64,000 nt of DNA from Paguma larvata (lineage: Eukaryota > Chordata > Mammalia > Carnivora > Viverridae). Positions within the stretch are counted from its first letter, which is position 1, and each line of letters opens with the position of its first letter. The stretch lies in assembly GCA_030068075.1 (NCBI GenBank), contig CM057829.1:79481132-79545131 (forward strand), written 5' to 3'. Shown in pieces: positions 22,281 through 33,349 of the stretch. Position numbers and translations under genes: made by a program. Below the pieces are notes generated by a model. It worked only from the letters and a program-made list of their open reading frames with translations. It had not been told where the DNA came from and made no database searches.

Positions 22281-24900
22281 ATGAGTCAGATTAAATATCA
22301 TAGTTTTAATTTCTTCAGGTTTTACACAAATTTTATTAGATTTATTCTTAGGCACTTAAATTTTTTTGTTATTATAAGTAACTTTTTAAAAAGTGATTTT
22401 TCTGTGTTACTGGTATATAAAAAGGCAACTAATTTTGTATATTGATCTTATATCCAGCCACTTTGCTAAAATTTCTTATCATTTATTGTACATCAACCTT
22501 CTCATTAGTGCAGTGGTCAGCAAATTATGATCCACAGACCAAAATTGGCTGGCCGCTAGTTTTGTAAATAAACTTTTATTGGAATAGAGCTACATCCATT
22601 CATTTTGTACAACAATGGCAAAGTTGAGTGACAGAAACTATATAGCCCACTGAACCAAAAATATTTACTATGTACTTTTTTTCAAAACTCTGAATCCCAT
22701 TCATAGAACCAACTCTGGCTCTGTTGTTCCCCTATATGGTATTTTTATTTTCAATTTAATTAATTTTTGTTCTATTTATTCCTCTTTCCTTCCTTTCTCC
22801 TTCCTTTGTCTTTTTCTACCTTCTCAAAGTTAGCTTATTAATTTTCACTTTTAGTAAAACATTTGAGGCTATAAATTTTCCTCTAAGTACAACTTTCACT
22901 GCATCCCACAAGTTTTGATATGTAATATTTTAATTTTCATTCAATTCTAAGTATTTAAAAATTTCCATTATGATATCTTTGATCAATGAGTTATTTAGAA
23001 ATGTTTCCAAATTTCCAAATATAAGGGGAAATTTGGGGGGTTTAATCTTTTAGTTATTGACTTCTAGTTTAATTGTACTATGATCAGAGAATGTGGCCAT
23101 TATTACAGTTTTTCTTGGAAATCTGGTGAGATGTTTTTGTGGCTTAGTATAAGGTCAATTTTTATAACTCTTGTGAAGAATACATGTATTCTAAATGTTT
23201 AGTGCAAGGTTCCTTATGTCCATGAATTGAGCTATTTAATTGTGATGCCTACATTTTCTGTATTTCTACTATTTGTTGTCTCCTTGTCCAAGCAATAATT
23301 TGGGAAAAGTATGGGAAGTTTCCCTATAGTTTTATCACTTTTGTTTTGTATATTTTGAGGCTGTTTTAGAAATGTCATACTTTTCCAGCAAATTAAACTT
23401 CTATCCATATGTCCATTCTCTCTATCCTTAATGTTTTGGTCTTAAATTATATTTTGCTTGATATCAATAAAGCTACCTTAGCTATCTTTCGATTAGTATT
23501 TGCTGGAATATATTTTTCCATCCCTTGTCTTTGTTTTTCCATGTTAGAGGTGTCTTTTCTAACACTGTATAGCTAAATTACTATGATTTTTAAAAAAATC
23601 TTAATTTTGCTATATCTGTCTTTTAGTCAGAAAGTTTAGGCCCTTTACATAGACTGTGATTGCTAATATAGTTGCATTTGTTCCTATGATCTAACTTTTG
23701 CTATTTACTCTGCCTTTTCTATGCTTTATTTTTGTTTTTATTCTTGCTTGACTTTTTAAAAGGGGCTTGGAAGTTACATACTGTTTCTATTCTTTTAGTA
23801 ATTTCCTTGAACTCTAAAATTAGAATTGTAATCTCCTTCAGAATAATAAAGAACCTCATATTGCAAAACTCTGATATTTCCTTCCTTGCACACATAGAGT
23901 TTTACCCACGATTTTTATTTATCTTTTCCTCTATATTAGACATGATTGTTTTAAACCATCAAGATTTGTTTAGATTTACCTACAAGTTTACCAATTTCTT
24001 TGCTTAATATTTCTTTCTGTATTTTAGACTTTTCTTTTGCTATCCTTGTCTTTCTTTCCAAAATACATCCTTTGAAGTTCCTTCAGTATAAGACTGCTGG
24101 TAGTAAATTCTTATGTTTTTCTCTTATGAAAACAGTATTTCACTCCCATTACTGAAAGTTATTTTTCCCGAGTGCATGATTTTCTTTCAGAACTTTAAAA
24201 ATATCGTTTCACTGCTCATGGCTTCAATTGTCACCATGGAGAAGTCTGCTGTCAGTCTAATTATTATAACTTAGAGGGCATGATCTGTGTTTTCTCTATG
24301 GCTCCTTTTAAGCGAATGTTGTCTTCAGTGATGTGCAGTCTTACTCCATTGTAAAAGCTTATGTATGCCTTTGTATTTGTCTGCTTAGTACAAACTGCTT
24401 CCTAAGTCTGTGGATCCATATTTTTCATCTTATTTGAAAAATTCTCAGCCATATTTCCTTGTTTCACCTCCATCCTGTATATTCTTTCCCTTTGGGACCC
24501 TGAATCAGCATATGCCAGGCCTTCTTATTCTGCCTTCTGCATTATTAACCTCTCTTCCTTACATTTCCATCTCCTTGTCACTTGTGCTCTATTGTATGAA
24601 ACTACTTCAGTTTGATTTTCCAGTTCATGAATTCGTCAATTATAAATAAGTATATCCACTAATTATTTTGTGATTTAACTTTTTGTCAATTGATTTTTTT
24701 TCATTTCACTTCTTTCTCAGAAGTGTCTGATGATTTTGATAGCCCATTGTTGCAGGCTACTTTTGTACTCCATCTTAAATACCTTTTTAAAATATAGAGG
24801 CAGACTATTTTTTAATCTGATAATTCACACACCTAAAGTTTGGTGGGGAAGGGGTAATTAACGTATTATTTGTTGCTTATGCTGATTTCTACTCATGAGT
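22281..24900 (-). mobile_element. Old L1M, long antisense ORF2 region
   Basis: Plus-strand landmarks of the L1M ORF2 complement are 'TATATTGATCTTATATCCAG' (22437), 'GCATCCCACAAGTTTTGATA' (22901), 'TTGTACTATGATCAGAGAAT' (23071) and 'TGATATCAATAAAGCTACC' (23459). The part after about 24000 is less certain. It is too decayed for any coding capacity. A small hAT element is inserted near its left end. Confidence 0.75.
22511..22698 (-). mobile_element. Small non-autonomous hAT-Charlie element (MER20-like)
   Basis: It starts CAGTGGTCAGCAAATTATGA and contains 'TTGTAAATAAACTTTTATTGG', in part, and 'AATATTTACTATGTAC'. Its length of about 190 bp and its terminal motif fit non-autonomous Charlie elements. 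Family name tentative. A second copy in opposite orientation lies at 29277-29473. It interrupts the antisense L1M. Confidence 0.8.
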
Positions 24901-24954
24901 TGTTTCCTTATTTGATGATCTCTGAGAATTTGTAAGATCTTAATATGTGAAAAA

Positions 24955-25520
24955 AATGGAACCTACGTTCTGATTTTGATGTGTTAATTTTGAAATGATT
25001 ATCAAACATCCCAATGGATATATCAAATACACCACTGGATATATGAGCCTGATATTCAGTGAAGAGATCAGAGCTGGAGATATAAACTGAGGAGTCAGTA
25101 CCATGAACTATTGGGAGCAGATGGGACAGTAAGTAAAAGTACAGACATAGAAAAGATGAAGTTAAGGATTGTGCCTCAGGGCACACCAATTCAGACACTT
25201 AACAGAAAAGAAAACAGCAGTGGTGTCTGAAACAACAACAACAATCCAAAAAATGGTGCTGTCATGCAGGCCCAGAATACAGTGGATTTTAGGAAAAGTG
25301 AGTGGTTAACTGTGTTGGATGTTGCTGAGAAGCTGAGGAAGACGAGGCAACAAGGATGTTGGTGGCTTTGATATGAACATTTTTGGAGGAGTAGTAGGGT
25401 TATATGAGGGAGCAGAGATAATTAATGCTTACAGATAAAAAGTTCAAGACATTTTGTATGAAAGAAAGCAGTAAAGTAGGTAGAGGCTAGAGAAGGGTGT
25501 GGTAAAAGAAGGTTTTTTTT
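24955..25520 (-). mobile_element. L2 LINE, internal antisense part
   Basis: 'GGATATATGAGCCTGATATT', 'CAGAGCTGGAGATATAAACT' and 'AACTGTGTTGGATGTTGCTG' keep the order of the L2 complement. No ends are visible. Confidence 0.7.
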
Positions 25521-25895
25521 CATTGGGTGATATTAAATATTTTATATCCCAACGGAAAGATTGAGTGCAAAGGGGGAAACTAATTATATGGGAGAGAAGG
25601 GGATATTTTCAGGAACAACATTCTTGAAAAGGCCAAATGCCCAAAAGTCTTTTAAGATGTGATGTAGAATATGTGTGTGGCATGAATCATATACAAAACT
25701 GACAGGACAGAAAGGGTAGGACACCTATATTATATAAGGACTTGGGGACTGTGTAATCCTAATTACAGTCAAATTCTCATGAGGGGTACTACATCCAAAC
25801 TTCAAATTTACCCATGTCACAGTTACTTGTGGTAGAGACTATACAACATGTCTGATAATCATAACCCAAAAGTTGTTTGGGGTATTTATGAAAGT
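25521..25895. other. No confident feature
   Basis: AT-rich sequence with no recognised repeat or frame. Confidence 0.45.
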
Positions 25896-26420
25896 GGGAG
25901 ATTAACCCAATTACAGTACTGAAGGATCCTTGAGAGATTTCCTAGTTTAGTCTCCTATCCACTCTAGACAAGTGAATCCTAAAGGTCTTGGAATGGACAC
26001 CTCACTGTAGTATCTCTGGGGAACACTTCTAGAACTTTGTCACCAAGTAATATATCCAACAGAAATAAAAGTCAATTTCCTCTTGTTTTGTGCTTAGTGG
26101 GCATAGAGTATAACTGAACTATTATTTTCCTCACCAAAAAACCCTTAAGTATCCGAAGACAGAAATTAACTTCACTTTTTCTTCTCCAAGCTAAACAACC
26201 TTTTCCTCTTAATTTTCCTTTATAGATCTTATTTTGTATTATTTGGCTAGTATCCCCAACATTTTTCCCTCTCTCCAACTGCTTTTTTTTTTAAAGTACT
26301 GTGACCAGAAATCAACAAGCTACTCAAATAAAGTCTGAGTAATCCTGAGAACAGTGGGGGGATTTCAACACATCTCCCTTGGACAGATGAAAGACTGAAT
26401 TGACTCTGCCAAGCTTGAAC
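25896..26420. mobile_element. Ancient interspersed repeat relic, class uncertain
   Basis: The series 'TTGAGAGATTTCCTAGTTTAG', in part, 'CTTCTCCAAGCTAAACAACC', 'CTGTGACCAGAAATCAAC' and 'AGAACAGTGGGGGGATTTC' resembles a widespread old mammalian repeat. I cannot place it in a named family (CR1/L3-like or LTR are options). The frames at 26072-26599 fall inside it and are not called. Confidence 0.4.
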
Positions 26421-27160
26421 ACATTCCAGTTCCTGCTGATCTGGGGAGACTCTTCCACTTGCCTTTTTCTTCTTTTCCCTAGCAATTTGAATAAAACAAA
26501 AATACAACCAGACATATATAGGGGAGAGTTTTTAGTACTCTTCACCTGTTCTTGAAAATCAGCTTGATACCTATATAAGTCAAAAACTGCATATACCAAT
26601 TCCTTCTAAAGTATAATAACTGCTGAACTTGCCAATAATAATAACAACAACAACAATAATAATAAAGTTTTGTCTCTTAACTGTATATATTCCAGAGAAT
26701 GCTTCTTAAAATCTAAAAAGGAAGTATTTAGATGAAGTAATTAATTAAGCGAAGTGTTAGGTTTGGAAAGCCTTCTACTCTTTTGAGGCTAATGGATGGT
26801 TGAGAAACTCCTATGGGTGTGTATGAGAGAGATTCTGCCTGCTAATTACTACTTAAGAAAATCTAAGCATCCAACAATCGTTCTAATTTTTGCTAAGCAG
26901 CATGAAATATCACATCACATTACATTATGTTATGTCAAGCAACAGGGTGTTTCTAGGGTAACATGATAAAACAATACAGCTGGGAAAAACAAATTGAAAG
27001 GCCAACTGATGTGCATATAATTTTGAAAAGAAAGAAATAAGCCCACCTTGATAATCAGACTTAGAGCTAGCTGACTAAAGCGTTTTGATATCCACAGGTG
27101 ATTTAAGGAAAGTAGTTATATCTCAGCCATAAGATTTGGCTCTCTTATTTATAGTTATTT
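26421..27160. other. No gene; small AAT/AAC-rich tract
   Basis: The only notable element is a mixed (AAT)n/(AAC)n tract at 26634-26665. The rest appears non-repetitive. Confidence 0.5.
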
Positions 27161-27164
27161 CACT

Positions 27165-27290
27165 GTGAAAAAGAATTGTAGCCTCTTAGAACTTTAATTT
27201 TTTCCTCTGTAAAATGGGAATAATGCAACTCATCTTTCCTCTCTTATATGACTGTCGTGACATTTTATACCTGTCACCCTTAGGTATTTT
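27165..27290 (+). mobile_element. MIR SINE fragment
   Basis: 'CTTTAATTTTTTCCTCTGTA' followed by 'AAAATGGGAATAATGCAACTC', in part, is the MIR motif 'cctcatctgtaaaatggg…'. Short and diverged. Confidence 0.6.
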
Positions 27291-27544
27291 ATAAATATCT
27301 AGTCAGATACCTATATCTATCTAAATTGGATTTGATATTTTGTATTTCATGGATTCTAGGATGTAGGTTTTCCCACCTAATAATACTTCAGAAATTAGTA
27401 TATATCTTAAAATTGATAGCTTATTAAAGTTTAATTGGTATTTCTTCCTTTCTTAGTGGTATATAAAATATACTTAAATCGATGGCCTCTTAGAGATATG
27501 GCAGATAAGAGTCTGGAAATGGTAAAAGTGATACCTAAATGTCG

Positions 27545-28620
27545 GCTATTCATTTACTCATAAAACAAGATTTTACTAGAAGTCTCCTCTGTGCAAGGCA
27601 TTCAGGGGGAAATGAAAATGAATAAGACCTGGTCTTTTTTTTTTATAATAGTTTATTTTCAAATTGGTTTACATATAACACCCAGTGTTCATCCCAACAC
27701 GTGCCCTTTTTAATATCCGTCACCCCCTCTCCCCCCTCCCTCACCTCCCTCACCTCCCTCACCCTCAGATTGTTCTTAGTCTTTGAGAGTCTCTTATGTT
27801 TTATCTCCCTCCCTCTCTGTGTCTTTTTTTCCTTTCCCCTCTAGCCCTCCCCCTGGTTTTTGCTTAGTCTCACAAAGTCCACCTATTCGTGGAAACATAT
27901 GGTATCTGACTTTTTCTGACTGACTTATTTCACTTAACATAATACCCTCCAGTTCCATCCATGTTGCTACACATGGCCAGATTTCATTTTTTCTCATTGC
28001 CATGTAGTAGTCCATTGTATATATGTGCCACAACTTCTTTATCCATTCGTCAGTTGATGGGCACTTAAGACCTGGTCTTTAATCTCAAGATTAAATCTCA
28101 TGCGATGCATGAGGGGGATAAACTAATGCCAGACAGTATGGGATATGTGCCATTTAAGTTGCATTTCAAGCTCAGTACCCTGTGAGTACAGAGGAGGAAA
28201 TAACTTTCAATAAGGGCAATCAGGAAAGCAGCATGGAGGAAGTGGCACCTACGCCTGGCTTTGACAGATGAGTAGTATCTCAAAAGGCACATTTGGGAAC
28301 AGACACAAGGACACACTGTGTATACTCAGAGAAGAGCAAAGGGTCTAGACAAGGAGGGGTTTAGGCACAGTGTTAGGGTGCTTACTAAGGATATTAGAGT
28401 CTAAGCCCTATTTGGTGAATGGACAAGGTTTTTAAGCAAGAAGCAAATTGATAAAAGTGGGGCATTAGGAACATCAGTTGGTTGGTGATGCTTAGGGAGA
28501 AGGGAGAGGAAGAGGCTGGAAGCAAGGGCATCTTAAATTAGGCCACGGGTATGCTTGTGAAGTCCAGATGATGCATGGGTAATTGGGGTAGAAAGGGGAC
28601 AATGAAAGAATGGGTCATAA
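27545..28620 (-). mobile_element. L2 LINE, antisense, split by a young L1
   Basis: The left part (27545-27637) reads 'CATTTACTCATAAAACAAG' and 'CTCCTCTGTGCAAGGCATTC', an antisense L2 tail. The right part (28066-28620) continues with 'GTGGCACCTACGCCTGGC', 'AAGGTTTTTAAGCAAGAAGC' and 'GGAAGAGGCTGGAAGCAAGG'. The L1 insertion between them accounts for the gap. Confidence 0.7.
27638..28065 (-). mobile_element. Young 5'-truncated L1, antisense (428 bp)
   Basis: Poly-T, then the felid L1 3' UTR complement and the last about 80 codons of ORF2. The minus-strand frame 27794-28033 includes 'YYMAMRKNEIWPCVATWMEL' and 'ISQSEKVRYHMFPRIGGLCE'. A perfect 15-bp TSD, TAAGACCTGGTCTTT, is at 27623-27637 and 28066-28080. 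A small CCTCCCTCA tandem repetition lies at about 27733-27765 in the 3' UTR. Confidence 0.96.
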
Positions 28621-28689
28621 TTAAATACTAAGAATCCTTAGGAAGAATCTAAGAGAGCATCCATTTCACACATGGACAGAAGGATACAC

Positions 28690-28890
28690 AGAATTGATGT
28701 TTGGCTGCATGCCCGTTGAGGACAGGAACTGCATGCTTTGTTCATCATTGCATGGCAGGGCCTACGGCAGTACCTGGCACACCACATTTACACAGTAACT
28801 ATCAGCTGTACCCCCTTCTTTCAAAGATTCAATGTATGAGTTTAATTCAATTTCAAAAAGCATGTACTGAGTATCCACCGTGTACTCAAT
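28690..28890. mobile_element. Tail-to-tail L2 pair
   Basis: 28690-28800 is a plus-strand L2 3' end ('GTTGAGGACAGGAACTGCAT', 'GGCAGTACCTGGCACACC'). About 28835-28890 is a minus-strand L2 tail ('AAAAAGCATGTACTGAGTATC', in part, 'CACCGTGTACTCAATGCTG'). Both are short relics. Confidence 0.6.
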
Positions 28891-28904
28891 GCTGAACATT
28901 GAGG

Positions 28905-29622
28905 TGAAGGGGAGTGGTGGCTGGGGAAGAATGAGCTGGGATGGTGGACTCTTTTCCCCAAATGGCTGCAGTAATTTGCTCCTTTAATAGAGGATCCTGG
29001 GTAGCCCCCCAATCCTGACTCTGGGCTTGGCTACAGGATTTACTTTTACCAAAGGACAATAGAAAATATGATGCAAGCAGAATTGGAAAACGCTTATGTA
29101 TTGAAACTTGGCCTCTTTTGCTACTTGTTGGAGTCCTGACACCACCAGATAAAGAATTCCATGCTAGCCTCCTGGACAATGAGAGACCACATAAAACAGA
29201 AATGAGTACCCCAGGTGAGGCCTCACTAGACAAACCAGCCTGCCAATCCCTGGACACATAAGTGAGGCCATCTTAGAGCAGGGTTGGCAAAATTTTACTC
29301 AAAGGACCAGAAAGTAAATATTTTAGGTTTTCAAGTCATATGCTCTTTTATTACAACCACTTAATTTGTAGTGTGGAAGCAGCCACAGACAATATGGGGG
29401 GTGGATGCGTTCTAATAAAACCTATTTACAAAAGTAGTAACAGGCCTGTGGGCTATAGTTTTTTCCCCACTTCCATCTTAGATTATTCAGCCCCAAGTAA
29501 ACCAGTCTGGGCCAGAAGTATCACCCAGTCAATTCACAAAGCTATGAGAAATCATAAATGTTTGTTGTTTTAGGTCACTAAGTTTGGGAGTATTTTTGTT
29601 ACACAGCAAATGCTAACTGATA
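28905..29622 (+). mobile_element. MLT1-type LTR (ERVL-MaLR), split by a hAT element
   Basis: The left part (28905-29276) carries 'TAGAGGATCCTGGGTAGCCC' and 'CATAAGTGAGGCCATCTTAG'. The right part (29474-29622) carries 'CAGCCCCAAGTAAACCAGTC', 'TTGTTGTTTTAGGTCACTAAG', in part, and 'TTACACAGCAAATGCTAACT', the usual end of MLT1H-K LTRs. No internal viral sequence is present. It is an inert solo LTR. The start coordinate is approximate. Confidence 0.78.
29277..29473 (+). mobile_element. Small non-autonomous hAT-Charlie element (MER20-like)
   Basis: It begins with a CAGGGTTGGCAAA motif at 29279, contains 'AAGTAAATATTTTAGGTTTT' and 'AGCAGCCACAGACAATATGG', and ends near 'GGGCTATAGTTTTTTCCCC'. The exact 8-bp direct repeat CATCTTAG (29269-29276 and 29474-29481) is the size made by hAT transposase. 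It is the same family as 22511-22698, in the other orientation. Confidence 0.85.
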
Positions 29623-29624
29623 AA

Positions 29625-29835
29625 GCTGGTATAAAACATATAAGGCCTTGTATGAAGGCACTTAAAATCCACCTGTGGAAGTAGAACCCATGCGCAGGAC
29701 ACACTTAAATGTAAGGCAGAATGTGAGTAAATGTCAAAATGCACGTTGCAGGGTAGTTAGTACTATAAAGGCTTATGAAGGAGACAGATTAATTTTGGAC
29801 AGAAAATAGATTTGGGTGGATCTTAATGGATGGGT
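29625..29835 (-). mobile_element. L2-like fragment, antisense
   Basis: 'GGACAGAAAATAGATTTGGG' and nearby AG-rich text resemble the interior of the L2 complement. Weak. Confidence 0.4.
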
Positions 29836-29884
29836 AGAAAGCAATCGGCTACCCAAACAATTGTGTTTCTCTGTCACTGAATAT

Positions 29885-29995
29885 CTTTGTGCTGCTTGCT
29901 TTTGTGTCTATATACATCAACAGACTGAGGTCCCCTTGAGGGCACAATGTGCCTTATTTTCTGTTTTCTTTTTTAAAAAATGTTTATTTATTTGT

Positions 29996-30033
<38 letters not shown>

Positions 30034-30260
30034 CAAGCAGGGGAAGGGCAGAGAGGAGAGAGAGAATCCCAAGCAGGCTCTGCCCTGTCAATGCAGAGCC
30101 CGACATGAGGCTAGAATTCGCAAACTGCGAGATCATGACCTGAGGAGAAACCAAGAGTTAGACACTTAACTGAATTAGCCATCCAGGCACCCCCTTATTT
30201 TCTATGTTCCCAGAGCCTAGTTCAGTGCTTGGTTCACAGCCAGGCTCAATGTGCACAAAC
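29885..30260 (+). mobile_element. L2 3' end split by a SINE
   Basis: 'GACTGAGGTCCCCTTGAGGG' leads to the SINE and 'TCCCAGAGCCTAGTTCAGTG' with 'GGCTCAATGTGCACAAAC' follows it. Together they read as one L2 3' terminus. Confidence 0.7.
29963..30192 (-). mobile_element. CAN SINE, antisense
   Basis: A T-rich start, a (GA)n run (about 29999-30030), 'AGCAGGCTCTGCCCTGTC', 'GAGATCATGACCTGAGGAG' and 'TAGCCATCCAGGCACCCC' mark a full copy with moderate divergence. The TSD CCTTATTTTCT is exact (29952-29962 and 30193-30203). Confidence 0.92.
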
Positions 30261-30269
30261 CAACAAACT

Positions 30270-30870
30270 CGGAGTTGGGGAGGAGGAAGGGCATTTATGT
30301 CGAAAAGCCAAACATCACAACTAAAGGAAGAGGTAGAAAATCAGTGGCGCAAAGAGAGGATTTAGACTGCAGGGAAGTAGAAGGTACAGACGGACACATG
30401 ATTCCGGAATGGGGGCAGGGCTGACAGGACAAAGTAAAGAACTCTGAAAGTCAGGCATGGGACTTTAAACCAAAGGTTATGAGAGCAAGGTGACCAAGTT
30501 GATATTTACGAAGATTAACTTGGTGGCAGAGAATATGGTGGAGTCTAGGCAAGGAGAACCAGGAGTGAGAAAACACACTAGTCCAGGAGTCAATGGGGGG
30601 GGGGGGATAGTAAGTCTGTGTGATTCCCTGATGAATATTCTCCAAAGGGAGCATGTGCCTCAGTATAAACAGTAACAGGGAAAGGGGACATCTCAGGCAT
30701 TTGTTCACACCACATGACTGTGTATGAGGTATTAAGTTACCTCTGATGAGCACATGGGGAAACTCAGTAGATCTATGTTGCTCTGGAACCAAGTTATGTA
30801 TAACACAGGACCTTCTCCTTACTTGAGGGGAAGCATAAGACAACCCGTGTTACGAACGAGGCTGCTGCTA
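30270..30870. other. Mostly unassigned; G-run
   Basis: The first half is AG-rich and L2-like on the minus strand (e.g. 'AAAGTCAGGCATGGGAC'), but I cannot fix limits. A 12-base G-run occupies 30595-30606. The 130-codon minus frame 30451-30843 shows no motif and spans the complement of the G-run (encoding a PPPP stretch). It is not called. Confidence 0.4.
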
Positions 30871-30884
30871 GAGTGGGCAGTGTC

Positions 30885-30975
30885 CAGGATCTCCAGTAAC
30901 ACAGACCAGGGGTTCAAAGCCTGGCTCCACCCTTACTTACTAGCTATGTGACTTTGGACAAATCAGGAACATTGC
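30885..30975 (+). mobile_element. MIR SINE core
   Basis: 'GGGGTTCAAAGCCTGGCTCC' followed by 'TTACTAGCTATGTGACTTTGG', in part, is the conserved MIR core. Both ends are diverged. Confidence 0.75.
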
Positions 30976-30989
30976 TGGCTGGAGTAGAG

Positions 30990-31745
30990 TTATAAAATTA
31001 GAAATTTAGTAGAATTATACAATTAGAAGTAAAAAGTAGAATTGTAAAGAGGGCAGGTGACTGCATGGTGCCATGCCTCGAATAGAGTACGCACTCACAT
31101 GAACCCTAAGTACAATAAAAGCAACATGAAACAGGGAGCACACAAGAGGCAGAGCCCAAGTGTTATAATAGTGTAGAGACAGGAAAATCACTCTGGGCTG
31201 GAACAGTCACTCTGAATTTGAGAGTGAGAGTAGCATTTTGTTTGGTAGTAAAATATAAGTATGATTTTGACAAGCAGGGGAAGGGGAAGTTCTTTCCAGG
31301 AAAAGAGAGAGACATGTGGAAAGAACCCAGAGGAAAGGCAAAGCCCATCTGTGGAATGCGATGGAATTTACCTTGGCTTGAGAGGTGTGAAGTGAGGCTG
31401 TAAAGGTTAGTCAGGTAGTGAGGTGGCCCGAATGCCAGGATGAGGAGTTGGACATTATTCACTAAATAATGAGGTGCTGCTGAAGGATCTCAACTAGACA
31501 AATGATGTGATCAAGTGACGTGTGAGACAGATCAAACCAACGACAGCATGCAGGGTGGCATGGGGGTGAGAGACAAATGCAAGGACAGACATGAGGTAAT
31601 GCACGCCCACTGCAGAGCAATGGCAAGAGCAATGGGCAGGGGGGGGCTGCAGAGAAAGAACTGATCATGTCTGGTGACCAGTGTGGGTGGGCAGGGAGAA
31701 GGCAGAGCTGAAGTTCACTATGAACCATGAACATGGACTGATAGG
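30990..31745 (-). mobile_element. L2 LINE, antisense internal part
   Basis: 'CAGGGGAAGGGGAAGTTCTT', 'GACAAATGATGTGATCAAGT' and 'GTGACCAGTGTGGGTGGGCA' keep L2-complement order, with heavy divergence. Short G-runs occur (e.g. 31639-31646). Confidence 0.6.
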
Positions 31746-31749
31746 ATGA

Positions 31750-33050
31750 TGTGCTTATTCATTCAGTCAAACTCCTACTGAGTTCTGTTTGCCATGTGCC
31801 AGATACTGTTTCAAAGAATGGGTATACACATATGCATAAGATATGGTCCCTTGTCTCCCATCTGGGGTTAGGGTTGGGGGGCAACAGACACACATGAATC
31901 ATTTCAATAGAGTGTGATAACAGACTTGACACGAGGTGTGGACACAGTGGTGGCACACGGCGGGGGGGTTCATCAGAGAATAACACAAATATTTATGCAC
32001 CAGTGAAGTTTCCACATTCCAGTAAAGAATGGACCTATTAAATCCAGAGTAAGTACAACGTTAGTGGCTAAATCACTGCACTTTCAGCCTTGAAAGACCA
32101 TCTGCAGGGAGGTTCAGTTAGTGGTGACCTCATAGAGGAGGTGGCCTGGCAGGGTATCAGGTGGATGAGGTGGAGAGGGTCCAAGAGGGCGGCGAAGGCA
32201 TGAGTGTGAAACCACAGGGTACACAGAGAAGCCTCAAATCATCTGGTGTTGCCAAAGGGCAAGGTGTGCAAGTGTCCACTTATATCCTCCAGTGTCCAGT
32301 CAAAATCCTCTCTCTGAGCCACTGGTCTCTCTTGAACACATTATACAGATTCCTACCTCTGTCTTCACTTGTTAGGTTTCTTACCTAAGTCCCGATTCCT
32401 CCCCTCAGCTCTGGCTTGACTGGTTCATTTGGTAAACGTGCATGGAACCCATGTAATATGCTAGACCCCTGGAACACAGAAACGAAGATGGAGTGGAGTG
32501 GCAGGAGAGGAAACTAGAGAAATCTGCAGGGCCAGATACAAAAGAGGTTATAGGCTGTGTTAAAGAGTTTCTAATATATTGGTTCATATCTATGGTTTAG
32601 AAGAATATCTCTGGCTTCATGTGGAATAGATGAAAGGGGGCGGGAAAGGCTGGAGACAAGGCGGTCAGCTGGTACCGGACTGAAGCAGGGGACCACAGAA
32701 GGACATGGATTGCAGAGGTTCAAGGTAGTATGGGCAGGTGTGGAGAATTCTTGGATGCAGAGCCTGTAGGGGAAGTCGGATGGGTGGCTATGGAGGGATT
32801 ATTCTTGACAGAGGGAATTATGAGCTCCAGTCTGGACAGACTGAATATAAAATCCTTTCAGAATGTCCAGCAAGGCTGTTTAGTATCCAGCACTGGAAGG
32901 AAGTGGAGCCTGGAATAAGACACAGTTGAGTTCTCAGCATTTGCGTGGTAGCTAAAACTGTAGGCAGCTATGGAACACCAACCTTTAAGAGAGAAGAGAG
33001 ACTAAGAGGAACTGCAAAGGAGGCTGGACTAGGACGGATGCTGGAAAGAA
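31750..33050 (-). mobile_element. L2 LINE, second antisense copy
   Basis: It begins with an L2 tail complement, 'TTATTCATTCAGTCAAACTC' and 'GCCATGTGCCAGATACTG'. Later blocks, e.g. 'TATCTCTGGCTTCATGTGG' (32608) and 'GCAGGGGACCACAGAAGG' (32686), fit L2 interior. Continuity between 32100 and 32500 is uncertain. Confidence 0.6.
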
Positions 33051-33054
33051 CAAT

Positions 33055-33345
33055 TTCAAACCAAGAGTGTCTGTTCTTACACGGCAGCTGGCTTTGACCT
33101 GGAAGTCTGATGTGCATGTCTATTCTCTATGCAACACTGAGCATAGATTGTGTCCTGGAGGGAATCGTGGGTCTCTATCTCCCAAGAAGTTTGACAATTT
33201 AGGATAAAGGTTTATCAAACAAAAGGATAGAAGGCTAGGACAATGACAAAAGCTGATTGTTCTTCGACACTTCTGGTTTCAAGGAGATAACAACAACACT
33301 TAAATAATAGAAAATAAATCCTTTGCATATTTTTTATCACTGCTT
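33055..33345. other. No confident feature
   Basis: Non-repetitive as far as I can tell. Confidence 0.4.
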
Positions 33346-33349
33346 TTCC

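Noticed and set aside
29816..30169. 117-codon frame with an Arg-Glu repeat
   Set aside because: The RERE run is the GA-rich part of an antisense SINE.
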